Shown piece by piece: positions 1-11,928 of a stretch of 64,000 bases of DNA; within the stretch, counting starts at the first letter, position 1; the number at the start of each line of letters is the position of its first letter. The DNA comes from Tubulanus polymorphus. Its lineage: Eukaryota; Nemertea; Palaeonemertea; Tubulaniformes; Tubulanidae. Both the position numbers and the translations under genes were made by a program. The stretch is from the NCBI RefSeq assembly GCF_964204645.1, contig NC_134033.1:1981631-2045630 (forward strand), in the 5' to 3' direction. The notes below the pieces were generated by a model that had not been told where the DNA came from, searched no databases, and was given only the letters and a program-made list of their open reading frames with translations.

Positions 1-75
1 TGAAGTTTTCAAGGAGTTTTATAAAGGAGAAAATTCCGAGGAGGCCTCTGCGTCACCAAATTACTGTAGAATCCT

Positions 76-388
76 GGGGCCGGTTGCATAGTCATGGCTT
101 AGACTTAAGAACTTTGTTCTATAGCCAATCTAACAACTTAAGACCAGTCTAAGACCAACTTAGTTCTATAACCAATCTAACAACTTAAGACCAGTCTAAG
201 CTCATTTTGGTTCTATAATCAATCTAACAACTTAAGACCAGTCTTAGCTCATTTTGGTTCTATAACCAATCTAACAACTTAAGACCAGTCTAAGCTCATT
301 TAGGTTCTATAACCAATCTAACATCTCAAGACCAGTCTTAAGATTTTAGAGCACTCTTGGACTGAAGTCACGACTGTGCAACTGCCCC
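76..388. repeat. Inverted-repeat element, family A (MITE-like), expanded inside
   Basis: The left end reads GGGGCCGGTTGCATAG and the right end is its imperfect reverse complement (CTGTGCAACTGCCCC). Between them lies a tandem expansion of a roughly 47-bp unit containing CCAATCTAACAACTTAAGAC. No protein is encoded. The same ends recur near 11.6, 39.8 and 63.8 kb, so this is a dispersed non-autonomous DNA-transposon family. No convincing target-site duplication was found. Confidence 0.7.
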
Positions 389-390
389 TG

Positions 391-521
391 GGCTGGGTTT
401 CATTGATATGGAAGAAAATGGTGGAAACAGTTTTAAATTTGTCAGTTATAACCATGGTTTCTCATTGTTACTGTGGTTGTCACACAGATTACTGATACTC
501 AGTCTATATGAAACCGGGCCC
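391..521. repeat. Inverted-repeat element, family B
   Basis: It starts with a GGGTTTCAT end and closes with ATGAAACCGGGCCC. The interior (TTTGTCAGTTATAACCATGG) recurs at 63.2 kb, in reverse at 54.5 kb and in part at 42.4 kb. It directly abuts the family A element on its left. The 63-codon open frame over it is part of the repeat and is not a gene. Confidence 0.6.
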
Positions 522-984
522 TGCTGTCATCCGGAAGTAAAACCAAAAATACTTTCAATTGAAACCCGCCGAAATTTCTTAGAGGGCCTAGTTTTATAAC
601 TGTAACGATAATACCTGGTTGATTGATTCCAGAAAATTCCAGCCCTCTCTCTATATCTCTATCTCACTGCTCACAGGTCTCAATCTCACTCACTGTTCAC
701 AGGTCTATATTATATACATACTATTACATACGATATCTCATATAGTGTTGTTACGCAGCATTATAAACGACTATCAAATAATCAGTTTAACCTAGAGAAC
801 TATATCGTATTAAACCACTCATGAACGCCTGACGAGAGAACCGATCAAAGTCCCCCCCTCGTAAATAACAACCATTCGTCATCCTTACCCGTCGAACTAT
901 CAATCAAATTTCAAAATTGTCACTTCTCATGCATCAGCTCGAAACCAGAGATCAGATCGCTGAACTCTGGAATCGTCACATTGT
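522..984. other. No gene seen
   Basis: AT-rich sequence with short TCTC and ATAC runs. I found no open frame of useful size, splice-site pair or clear repeat family. Confidence 0.5.
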
Positions 985-1257
985 TTCATTGCAGTGCGAT
1001 GTACGAATCAGTGATGGATTTTGCTAGTACACCGCACTGCGGTGTATTGATTTAATTAGTTATTAGTAATTATCTCTCTTGAATGATGGCAGCACATGTC
1101 AAACATAGTGAAATACTAGTAACTAACGATACACTGCGTCGCGGTGTAGACGCACTATAGTGGTATTCCCGTTATTCAACACACTAGGGTGGAATTTTTT
1201 TTTAATTTCAAATCTCCAGCACTATAGGGTATTAACTAGTCAGCACTGAAAGGGTTA
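985..1257. repeat. Inverted-repeat element, family C
   Basis: A member of the commonest interspersed family in the window. It carries near-palindromic cores of the CACCGCACTGCGGTG type, an interior block with ATGGCAGCAC and TCAAACATAGTGAAATAC, and ends in GCACTGAAAGGGTT. Fuller copies begin with the reverse complement of that end. About nine copies occur here. It has no coding capacity and was probably mobilised in trans. Confidence 0.65.
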
Positions 1258-2120
1258 AATGTCTTGATGTAATTATTCTATGTCCTCCGAGATGGTTTGT
1301 CTAGGTCTGTGCGTATTAATTATTCTTAGTCTCCTGTCATGTCACTACTCGTCACCTTTTTTCTTACATCAATTTATTTGTTTCTACTCGTCTTGTAACC
1401 AATGTAGATAAATAGTTTATGTGTAAAATAAAGATCAATCAGTTTTGTTGTCCAAACTGGAACGTTCATTCGTCATTTCATCCGGATTTTCCGATATCGA
1501 CCATTCTTCGAGAATAGGACTAAATTTACAACTGTGGAACTGGGCCCACGGTATTTCAGATCTACAGCGCCCCCTTGTGGTGAGAATACTCACGTAATGA
1601 TACGGTCGACGTATTGTCGGGATTTGTTGCGACTCGTCGTCGTATTGTCTTCGATATCAACGCTTAACTGATGACTGTAAATAAAAAATAGAAAACATCT
1701 TAAAAAATCAAATCCATCCTCGATCAAAGATATTGATAGAAATTTGTTTGCAATAAACTTAAAAATGAAATTCATTCAGAAAAGAATTACATTTCTTTCA
1801 CTAATAACTTAACTGATGACTGTAAATAAAAAATACAAAACATCTTCAAATCAACATCTTCAATCCCGGATCAAAAACTTCGATACAAATTTGTTTGGAA
1901 TTAACTTAAATTTTTCGCTTATAAAAATGTGGGTAAACAGGGTCTAGAGCATTGGTTAGAATTCGACTTTTTATTAGTTTGAAAACCTGAAAATGAACTC
2001 ATTTTAAACTAAACCATATGGAACTGAGTTCTATGTTACAATCAGTGGTAATCAATATAATTTGGTCTCAATTTATTTTCTCTTAGGGATCTGGGTCCAG
2101 TATAACTGTGGAATTTATAT
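1258..2120. other. No gene seen; short local duplication
   Basis: AT-rich. A segment near 1660-1770 (CTTAACTGATGACTGTAAAT) is repeated in diverged form at about 1808-1920, so there is a local tandem duplication of about 140 bp. No credible coding exon was found. Confidence 0.45.
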
Positions 2121-2129
2121 GTGCAAAAG

Positions 2130-2450
2130 CGTCGATATGGATCGTTAACTGTGGATCTGGGTTCAGTAACTGTGGAACTGGGTTCAGAACTGTGGATCTG
2201 GGTTCAGAACTGTGGATCTGGGTTCAGAACTGTGGAGCTGGGTCTAAAACTGTGGAACTGGGTTCAGAACTGTGTAACTGAGTCCAGTAACTGTGGAACG
2301 GGGTTCAGAACTGTGGAACTGAGTGCAGTAACTGTGGAACTGGATTGTGAACTGTGGAACTTGGTTCACGAACTGTGGAACTAGGTTCACGAACTGTGGA
2401 ACTGGGTTCACTAACTGTGGAACTGGGTTCACTAACTGTGGAACTGGGTT
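2130..2450. repeat. Minisatellite, about 20-bp unit (AACTGTGGAACTGGGTTCAG)
   Basis: About fifteen imperfect copies of a 20-23 bp unit. The core TGTGGAACTGGGT is the same as the terminal sequence of family G inverted-repeat elements (9.7 and 13.3 kb), and related arrays lie in an LCMT1 intron and near the last ACADVL exon. Open frames across it on both strands are repeat artefacts. Confidence 0.85.
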
Positions 2451-2554
2451 TCATTGCTAAGTGATTGGAAATTAACTATCAGCCTGGTGGAACCATTTTC
2501 AGATCTAACGTTTGCCTGTAATATGAGCCACTATCAGTGCATATCAGACTGTAA

Positions 2555-2557
<3 letters not shown>

Positions 2558-2614
<57 letters not shown>
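2558..2614. repeat. (CAG)19 microsatellite
   Basis: Nineteen uninterrupted CAG triplets. An open frame reads them as poly-Ser, but no splice site, start context or conserved flank supports a protein here. Confidence 0.9.
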
Positions 2615-2618
<4 letters not shown>

Positions 2619-2780
2619 CTCTCTACTGACTGCCATCTGTCAAATTGATGGGAGATATATTCAAGGTCAGTCAACCTGCATACCAGTTGACTATCTAGTG
2701 GTTTAACCCAATAGCACCTGTAAATCTGTTCCAGTTTTCAGACAAGCTTAAGATTCATATCCGGTATAATATAGAGTTCA

Positions 2781-2966
2781 GGGGCCAGTCTAAAAACCAA
2801 TCTAACAACTTAAGACAAGTCTAAGCTCATTTTGGTTCTATAACCAATCTAACAACTTAAGACCAGTCTAAGCTCATTTTAGTTCTATAACCAATCTAAC
2901 AACTTAAGACTAGTCTAAGCTCATTTTGGTTCTATAACCAATCGAACAACTTAAGACCAGTCTAAC
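2781..2966. repeat. Family A fragment with 47-bp tandem units
   Basis: Begins GGGGCCAGTCTAAAAACC and continues as three to four copies of the unit seen at 76-388. The right terminus is missing or diverged. Confidence 0.65.
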
Positions 2967-2997
2967 GAGTTGATCAGGGAATGATAGCCAATTGTTA

Positions 2998-3216
2998 GTG
3001 AATAGAGTCCCCTCACACCTGACAGGTGACACTACACAGCTGACTGGTCACACATACCGACCTGATAAACTTTCAAACTCAGTCATTCACCACAGTTCTG
3101 TGGTCTAGTGGTAGGACACAGGGTTTACAAACTGGAGACCCAGGTTCAAATCCCGATGAGGACATTACCAGGCCATGGATGGGAAGAACTGTATATTGGA
3201 GAATTTTGAAAAAAAT
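2998..3216 (+). repeat. tRNA-derived SINE, copy 1
   Basis: A tRNA-like head lies at about 3096-3163, with a Pol III A box (TGGTCTAGTGG, 3101-3111) and B box (GGTTCAAATCC, 3143-3153). The spacing fits a tRNA, and the A-box side resembles tRNA-Glu. The head lacks the acceptor pairing of a real tRNA. A second copy at about 10.4-10.7 kb shares the tRNA part and about 100 bp upstream (CACCTGAC...GGTGACTGGTCA), then an A-rich tail. Two copies with the same composite structure support a SINE over a decayed tRNA gene. Confidence 0.7.
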
Positions 3217-3443
3217 AATTTTGTTTTAAACATTTTTTTTTTAGTAAAAAGAAATTCCCCGAAGAACATGAGCGACCCACCCTGTTTTAGATCAAGATTC
3301 AAGACTAGAATAAACCCATCTTAATTCCGATCAAACAACTCAAAGACCAGTCCTGGAGGATTTAAAACCTCTTTTGTGCCGTTGGTTTCATGGGTTCGAT
3401 GATATTTCGGTGAATTTTTCCATAAAATGCAATTCTCATCGGT

Positions 3444-3594
3444 TTATAAACAGTGAATGTAAACAGAACCCCGGTGAACGGTGACTTCATCCATGAGGTA
3501 TTTTGATGAGCGCGCGTGTGGTTTATCTATCGCGAAGAGTAAGGTTTTTTCAAACGCGTTATTTCGGTCCAGAGAGAAGGCCTCGTAATCCTCA
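3444..3594 (-). other. Possible minus-strand coding exon, unproven
   Basis: On the minus strand an open stretch of about 50 codons (beginning EDYEAFSLDRNN) ends in a stop at 3444. Its composition looks more protein-like than its surroundings. If it is entered after the AG at about 3595, its phase would fit the last recognised IQ-gene exon (5122-5186). The sequence before that AG is a long GA tract, which is a poor polypyrimidine tract on this strand, so I treat it as a possibility only. Confidence 0.2.
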
Positions 3595-3604
3595 CTCAGT
3601 AACA

Positions 3605-4610
3605 ATCTCTCTCTCTCCCTCTCACTCTCCCTCTCCTCTCCCTCTCCCTCTCCTCCCTCTCTCTCCTTCCCCTCTCCCTCTCCCTCTCCTCTCTCCTTCC
3701 CCTCTCCCTCTCCTCTCTCCCTCTCTACCTCCCTCTCTCTCCCTCTTCCTCTCCCTCTCACTCTCCTCTCTCTCTCTCTCCTTCCCCTCTCCCTCTCCTC
3801 TCCCTCTCTCTCCTTCCCCTCTTCCTCTCCCTCTCCTCTCTCTCCTTCCCCTCTCCCTCTCCTCTCTCCCTCTCTACCTCCCTCTCTCTCCCTCTTCCTC
3901 TCCCTCTCACTCTCCTCTCTCTCTCTCTCCTTCCCCTCTCCCTCTCCTCTCCCTCTCTCTCCTTCCCCTCTTCCTCTCCCTCTCCTCTCTCTCCTTCCCC
4001 TCTCCCTCTCCCTCTCCTCTCTCCTTCCCCTCTCCCTCTCCTCTCCCTCTCTCTCCTTCCCCTCTCCCTCTCCTCTCCCTCTCTCTCCTTCCCCTCTCCC
4101 TCTTCCTCTCCCTCTCCTCTCTCTCCTTCCCCTCTCCCTCTCTCCCTCTCTACCTCCCTCTCTCCCTCTCCTCTCTCCCTCTCTACCTCCCTCTCTCCCT
4201 CTCCTCTCCCTCTCTCTCCTTCCCCTCTTCCTCTCCCTCTCCTCTCTCTCCTTCCCCTCTCCCTCTCCTCTCTCTCCTTCCCCTCTCCCTCTCCCTCTCC
4301 TCTCTCCTTCCCCTCTCCCTCTCCTCTCCCTCTCTCTCCTTCCCCTCTCCCTCTCCTCTCCCTCTCTCTCCTTCCCCTCTCCCTCTTCCTCTCCCTCTCC
4401 TCTCTCTCCTTCCCCTCTCCCTCTCCTCTCTCCCTCTCTACCTCCCTCTCTCTCCCTCTTCCTCTCCCTCTCACTCTCCTCTCTCTCTCTCTCCTTCCCC
4501 TCTCCCTCTTCCTCTCCCTCTTCCTCTCTCTCTCTCCTTCCCCTCTCCCTCTCCTCTCTCTCTCCCTCTCCTCTCTCTCTCTCCCTCTCCTCTCTCCTCT
4601 CTCTCTGCAG
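3605..4610. repeat. 1-kb polypyrimidine/polypurine tract (TCTCCC-type)
   Basis: About 1000 bases that are almost only C and T on the plus strand, built from CTCTCCCTCTCCTTCCCC-like units with longer-period duplications. All reading frames stay open for hundreds of codons because C/T (or G/A) codons include no stops, so the 373- and 391-codon open frames are not genes. Strand-asymmetric tracts of this sort can form triplex DNA. Confidence 0.95.
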
Positions 4611-4789
4611 CCTTAACATGCTGATACAAGAGATCGAACATATTTTCCGCAGATTTAAAAAGCAATTTCGATTATCTTACATCGCGCAACTCGCTTCCAC
4701 ATGTAAAGTTCTTCTTCGAGTTTGTAAAACAATGAAAATATACCGAATTTAACTCCACAAGTCAAAATTCTAATCCATGTTCCAATCAT

Positions 4790-5085
4790 GGCTTAAGATC
4801 TATTTTGGTTCTATAACCAATCTAACAACTTAAGACCAGTCTAAGCTCATGTTGGTTCTATAGCCAATCTAACAACTTAAGACCAGTCTAAGCTCATTCG
4901 GGTTCTATAACCAATCAAACAACTTAAGACCAGTCTAAGCTCATGTTGGTTCTATAACCAATCTAACAACTTAAGACCAGTCTAAGCTCATGTTGGTTCT
5001 ATAGCCAATCTAACAACTTAAGACCAGTCTAAGCTCATTCGGGTTCTATAAACAATGTAACAACTTAAAACCAGTCTTACGATTA
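4790..5085. repeat. Family A interior array, 47-bp unit
   Basis: About six tandem copies of a unit with GGTTCTATAACCAATCTAAC and CAACTTAAGACCAGTCTAAG. It is the same unit as in the element at 76-388, but without a recognisable terminus. Confidence 0.75.
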
Positions 5086-5121
5086 AGGCCACTTCGGACA
5101 AATCGATATTTCAACACTTAC

Positions 5122-8100
5122 TTTCCGACTAGAAGTTCCCCTTCATCCACTTGCTGCATCGTTTTTTCCAGTCTCATGGCTTCTTCCTACAAAACATAGA
5201 CGCAATCAAAAAATCAAACGAATTAAAAAATATGAACCTCAAAATCGATTCGAATTTGAAACTTTCACAATTTTAGTCAAATTATTCCCGTCGTTACATA
5301 AACTATAAATTCCTAATTTTTTCCAAATATTTCACGGGTGTTTTTTTTTCATTTTCGAGAAAACTTGCCGGATAAAGTTGCCCTCGTTAAGGTGCCAATT
5401 GCTGAAAAGTTGGTTAAAGCTAACCGATGGATATATGCCAAAGTAACGATGAATTTTTTCATTGTCGCTATGTCAACTATCCGCCGGTAAACTGTAAGCA
5501 ACTTTTCAGCAACTGACCCGTGGTCAATAGCGACATCTGAATTCCCAAGTTTTCAAAGTTTTTTTTAAATTTGGCAAATTCCCTGGGGAGTTTTCCGTGA
5601 TTTAATACTAGATTTTTCTGATTGCCGGAGTTTCCCAGGTTTTCCACATCAGTGGCGCCACCTTGATTCAGTAAGTATACGTACCTGTTCGTATCGCTCG
5701 TACAACAATGACAGGTAGTATTTACGCGCGGCGTAACCACGGTAACTCGCTTGGATACGAATGGCGGCTCGCGTCTCGCGCGACTCGTTGTCGAGGACCT
5801 GCGCGAAAGATAAACGACGTAAACGGATTAGAAACGCGGATGCGACGACGACGAGACCGGCTATTAGGGGTAATTGTATGAGGCGCCACCACAGGGTGGT
5901 TGCGTGTGACTACACGATCCCTACGTCAATATAAGGAGTTTTCAAGGAGAAAATCTTAAGGAAGTGTCTGCATCACTTCTATACTCCATATTACAGCAGT
6001 CTCCTCCTAAATCAGTGCTGTTTATCTCAGTAAACCATTAATTCAGAGGTTTTATAAACAAATTTTTATTCTTTGAACTAACTAAACTTGGATTCTAATT
6101 TGGCAAACGCCAATTGAGCGAAACAATAACCAGTTCCCAATGGTATCGATTTAGGTGTAGTTTACTGTACAACTACCTATTTTCAAAAAGATGACTGCCT
6201 CTAAAATCCCCCTATGACATCATTAAATTGCTTACAGCGATCTGATCTATCAACCTTTCTAGGAAAAATCGCCGAAAACTATATTGTTTTAATAGTATCA
6301 TATTTCGTTTAATTAGAATGAATAAGAATGATGAGATTATTTCTATAAAGCGATCAGTCATCAGTGTCAACGCAATTACAGCGAATTTCAATCAAATTCG
6401 CATGAAATTTTCAACGACAAAAACTAATGCACGCTCGCGTAATTGAAATAAATCCGTCAACTCCAATCTGCGTATGAAATCCGTCTGCTCCGATCTGTGA
6501 ATGAAATCCGTCTGCTCCGATCTGTGTATGAAATCCGTCTGCTCCGACCTCTGTTTAAAATCCATCTGCTCCGACCTCCGTTTTAAAATCCGTCTGCTCC
6601 GACCTCCGTATGAAATCCGTCTGCTCCGACCTCCGTTTAAAATCCATCTGCTCCGACCTCCGTTTAAAATCCATCTGCTCCGACCTCCGTTTAAAATCCA
6701 TCTGCTCCGACCTCCGTTTTAAAATCCGTCTGCTCCGACCTCCGTTTGAAATCCGTCTGCTCCGACCTCAGTATGAATGCGATCGAGACATTGAGTTCAG
6801 TCTCTTTCCGAGGTCGGTGCAACAACCGATGAATTCTGGTCACGTATTCAAATTGATCGAAATCAGCAAATTTCGTAAAACTCGTGACCGGAGACAAAAC
6901 GGCTTCGAACGAAAACAATAAATTCAAACATCTCGCTCGTCCACCGGGGATTAATCAAACCAGAGAAGAACCATCAACTGAGAAATTGAGGAAACGAACC
7001 CTTTACTCCGGTTCGCTGAGGGACTGATGAAAGATTTAAAGCTTATATCAGAGATATGGCAAAACCCAAAATAACCCGAAGAAAATGGCGATGCCAAAAG
7101 AAACGAAGGTCGATGGCTGCTCGTACCAGAGCTAGAACGCTTCATTTGATCGCTCGGATCAATTGGAAAACTCGCGTATGTCAGCAATTAAAAATAACCG
7201 GAAATCCGTTTAAAAACGGAAAACTCTGTTACATTTACAGCGCTGTTTTATGAAACTTAAAATCGGTTCAAGTTTGAATTGCTGTCCTCTAGTTGTAACC
7301 AAAAATTTGAGTTTAACATTTTTGAGAAACTCAGTAGAAGGGGGCCGTTTGACGACATCATTGGCGAATCCGATATATAATAGCCCCTCAGAATCGCAGA
7401 AAGCTTTATAGCAGTTTGTACTGCACTGATTGAATGATCAGATATATATGACTATATCTGTCTCTCCTTGATCAGAACGACTTGAATGATGCGTATTATG
7501 AATAGAAGAGATGAATATGATTAAATTAACTATAGATGATTAACTAACTGCACTACTCTCTACTCAGTCAGTGTGAATACTACTAATTATATATATTTCA
7601 TATTGACTATCAGATCCATAGTAATATCTCACTGACAAGTATACCAAGGACACCACAAGTCAACCAATGACTCCACAAGTATACCAATGACTCCACCGTC
7701 CAGCAATAACTTCATGGGTTCTAGCAATGACTCCACAAGTCTAGCACTGACTTTAGGAGTCTAGCAATGACTATGAGGGTGGTCCGACAATGACTTCATG
7801 AGTCCAGCCATGACTTCACAAGTCTAGCAATGATTTAAGGGAGTCTAGCAATGACTTTAGGAGTCTAGCAATGACTATGAGGGTGGTCCGACAATGACTT
7901 CATGAGTCCAGCCATGACTTCACAAGTCTAGCAATGACTTTAGGAGTCTAGTAATCACTCTACGAGAGTCATAGCCCCAGGTAATTCAAGTCAACACAGA
8001 TGACTGCACTCACAGATTCCTCCTCTGGCAGGCGAGGCGATGAAAGAAGGTATTTAAGAATTACGCGATAAATAACAAAGAGTTAAAAGCGTAATAGTTT

Positions 8101-11100
8101 CAGCAGCTCTCACACACACACACAGTTCAGCATCAGGAATGTTTGAATCAATGCCAGTAACCCGCTATTAGCTATACGTATCATGATGCTTGCCAAAAAC
8201 TCTCAACATCTACGTAACTGCCTTCAATAGGATGACCGCCTCCACAACCTGCTGTTAGCTACAGATAGCGGTGCTCGCCAAAAACTCAATATCAAACTAA
8301 ACTACCCACAATAAGACGACCGCCTAGCATATCAACTTATTAATCTAAAATATCCTCTTCCAGAATAGATGACTGCTACCATAAATCCCCCTATGACATC
8401 ATCAAATTGACCTAGACCCGTCCACAATAGATGCTTGCCTCAATCAATCCCCCTGTGACATCAAATTGACCTCAGCCCATCCAGAATAGATTACAGCCTC
8501 CATCAATCCCCCTATGACATCATCAAATTTATCTAAGAGATGCTTCTCCAGAATGAATGACTGCCACCGTCAATCCCCCTATGACATCATCAATTTGAAG
8601 ACCCATCCAGAAGAGTTTACTGCCACTGTCAATCCCCCTATGACATCGAGTTGATGTAAATACCCATCTATAATTAGATGGTTGACTGTCTCCATCAATC
8701 CCCCTGTATCTACAATATCAGCCTTAAGTAACAGTCTCATGAAACTGACCACAATACTGCAGTCCGGTCAATAAGACTATGGTCAGTCAGTATGGTGGTC
8801 AGTTCACCGTGACCAACTGGTCAATCAAATCGGTCCGATTTCATTAGACGTATCAACGAACCGACCAGACCTGAACTAACTATATAATAACGAGCTACAC
8901 GCGGTTCACATAGAACCAACAGATTACGCCTTGCGATTCAAATACATTCATTCAGTCAACTTCGCACAACTCTGACCAAAATATCAGACCACCTAGTATC
9001 AGTCTTAATCAATCCTTTCAGTGCGTCTACACCACAGTGCGGTGTATGAATCGGTGATGGACTTTGCTAGTACTCCGCATGGCCGTGTAATGTAATAAGT
9101 AATCAGTTTTTATCTCTATTATTGAAAGATGGCAGCACCGGTCAAACGTAGTGAAATACTAGTAACTAACGATACACCGCACCGCAGTGTAGACGCACTA
9201 AAGCGGCGTGCCATTATTCAACACAACTGGTATGGAATTTCTTTTCATCTCAAATATTTCATCTCCAGCATTTTCAGGTACAAATTAGTCAGCACTGAAA
9301 GGGTTTAGTAAGTCCAAGGGTCAGATGTATGAACTCTGGAATTCGATCATTTTTTCACATCCTCACGATAAGTGCAGAGTTTCCCGCACGTTCGAGCGGA
9401 GGGGGGCGGGGGACGACGTTTCACCGTTTTCGATGAACATTTGCGACGTCCGCGGAAAATCTGACGCGTGAAACGAGATTTCTATAGATCATCATCAATC
9501 GATAAATCAATGACACACGAGAGATCACGAGAGATGATGAAAATTGGTCTAAAGGAATCGATAACGTGTCCTTTAATTATCGATCGTCGAAGACCAACGA
9601 GGAATCAACGCGACCTTCAAACTGGCAAGGTGCTCCGCGAGGTGGTTGTTCTGTACTGGTTAGCTGACAATCAGGGTCCAGTTCCGCAATTTCAAGTTAA
9701 GATTTAACTCTTGAGTTAACCGATTGAAAATGAACTAACTTTAACTCAGAGTAACTCTAACTCGCAACTGTGGAACTGGGTCCAGTAGGTTGAGAACCTG
9801 CGGGGGTCAATTGCGGACTGCTCCTAACTAGCTGTTCAGAACTCCTGATGTTGGGCTGCAACTGAGTTCCTAACTGTGTTGAATAGCACCTGTGCTTAAC
9901 AACTAAACTACCTATGAAGCACCTGTGCTACTTTAAAAGCCCAATGATCCATATTATATGAAGTTAAATAATCAAGGCCATAAGGAAAACTTGGATAGAC
10001 AACATCAAAGAGTGGACCGGTCTCACAACATCACAACTGCTGCCAGCTGCCCCTAGACAATCTTAGATCACGGGCCATAGATAGATAGAGATATCTAAGT
10101 GCTAATAATGGAGCGGCCCGTGGGGGTCAGATTTGACCCATCCCCATAAACTATGTCAATGTGAAAATAAATCCTAGAATAATGTTGATTTGTGATAAAG
10201 GGACTGAAAATAAACTAAAACCACGAATGCGCAGTTTGTCCTACGGCTTGGGTTCCTGAGGGTTAAAACCTATGAAGACCGATTTTATCCCGAGTCTATT
10301 TATTCGATGAACTAGTTTTAAAAGTCTTAATCCAGCTCTATCTAAAAGTCTTAGATCAAAGCTCGGTGAAAAAATGTGATCAGCTGGTATTGTTGGTGAA
10401 TTGGTTCACCTCACAACTGACTGGTCACCACTGGTCACCACACACCTGACGGGTCATTTCACAGGTGACTGGTCACCACAGCTGACAAGACAAACTTACA
10501 AACTCGCTAATTCACCACAGTTCTATGGTCTAGTGGTAGGACACTGGCTTAGAAAGCAGGAGACCCAGGTTCAAATCCCGGTGGGGCTTGGTTTGGGGTC
10601 AGAGAAATCCTGGTGGGGCCAGGGTGAGGGGAGACCTGTAGATCTAGGAATTTTGATAAAAGAAAAAGAAAAATTTTTTTTCGACCCAATTGTGAGTTCA
10701 ATTTGACTCTCAAGTCAAAATCAGTTCATTTCCGATTTTAACACGAGAGTCAAATTCATACCCACAACTGGGTCGGTCCCCAGATCCTGACAGACAGCTC
10801 CACAACGCATTTATAGCCTACCTTTAATCAAACACTTATCCCTGAGTAAGCAATAATCCTCTTAAACACTGATCTATAATAATATTCCTGAGCGACGAGC
10901 GAGATATGATTTCCGCATTTTCAAAAACTCACAAACGGACGGAAAATTGAAATCATCAATGAATCGCGTTCACCGGTGCAGGCCGAGCGTCTGCGGCTAA
11001 CTTTAGCGTTTTGATTCCCGAATAATAATCCCCATAGCGAACGAGATGCTTTACTCGCGCGCGAGGAGTTTATACTGATTACGTATTGATTCGTCGGTAC

Positions 11101-11863
11101 AACCTGCAGCAGCAGCAGCAGCAGCAGCCACTACTCTCGCAGTATTACTGTAACTAGCTCTCTCTCTGAGGGTTACTCGTCGTACTGTAACTGTCTCTGT
11201 CTCTCTCTCCCTCTCCCTCTCTTTCAGAGAATATACTGTAATACCTGACATCTCTCTAATCATCCTGTAGTTTTCACCAGCAATTCGTCATCGGAATTAA
11301 TTGTTTTATTGAAAATGAATGATTCTGATTTTGCGAGTATTTCGATATTGTTGGGAAAATAGTATTCAAGTAACTACTCTCAAATAGTAGTCTTAATCAG
11401 GTCGGAAAATAGGGACAAAGGATGTTTCTGATATCAAAACTAGCGGTTTGAATGAAAATGAACAATGAATCATTTGATTTTGAGAGTATTTTTGATATTT
11501 TTGGGAGTGGTTAAATGAAATTTCTCAAACTATTTTGACAATTTCTATAGCCAATCTAATGACTAAGGACCAGTCAAAGACATTAGTTCTATAGCCAATC
11601 TAACAACTCAGGGGCTAGTTGCACAGTCATGACTTAAGTCCAAACGTGGTCTTAAATCTTAAGACTGGTCTTAAGTTGTTAGATTGGTTATAGAACTAAG
11701 TTGGTCTTAGATTGGTCTTAAGTCTAAGTCTAAGCTTAAGTCTAAGTCTGATTATGCAACCGGCCCCAGGGCCAATCTCAAGATTTAAGACCATTTTTGG
11801 ACATAATTCACGACTGTGTAACCAGCCTCTGGACCTAATTAAACCATTATCTACTGGACCTCG

Positions 11864-11928
<65 letters not shown>

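Noticed and set aside
3096-3163. Functional tRNA gene
   Set aside because: A and B boxes are present, but the acceptor stem does not pair, and a second copy shares non-tRNA flanks, so it is a SINE head.
3444-4624. Open frames of 391, 373 and 238 codons (Arg/Glu or Ser/Pro/Leu repeats)
   Set aside because: They arise because a C/T-only or G/A-only tract has almost no stop codons. They follow the repeat and not a gene.
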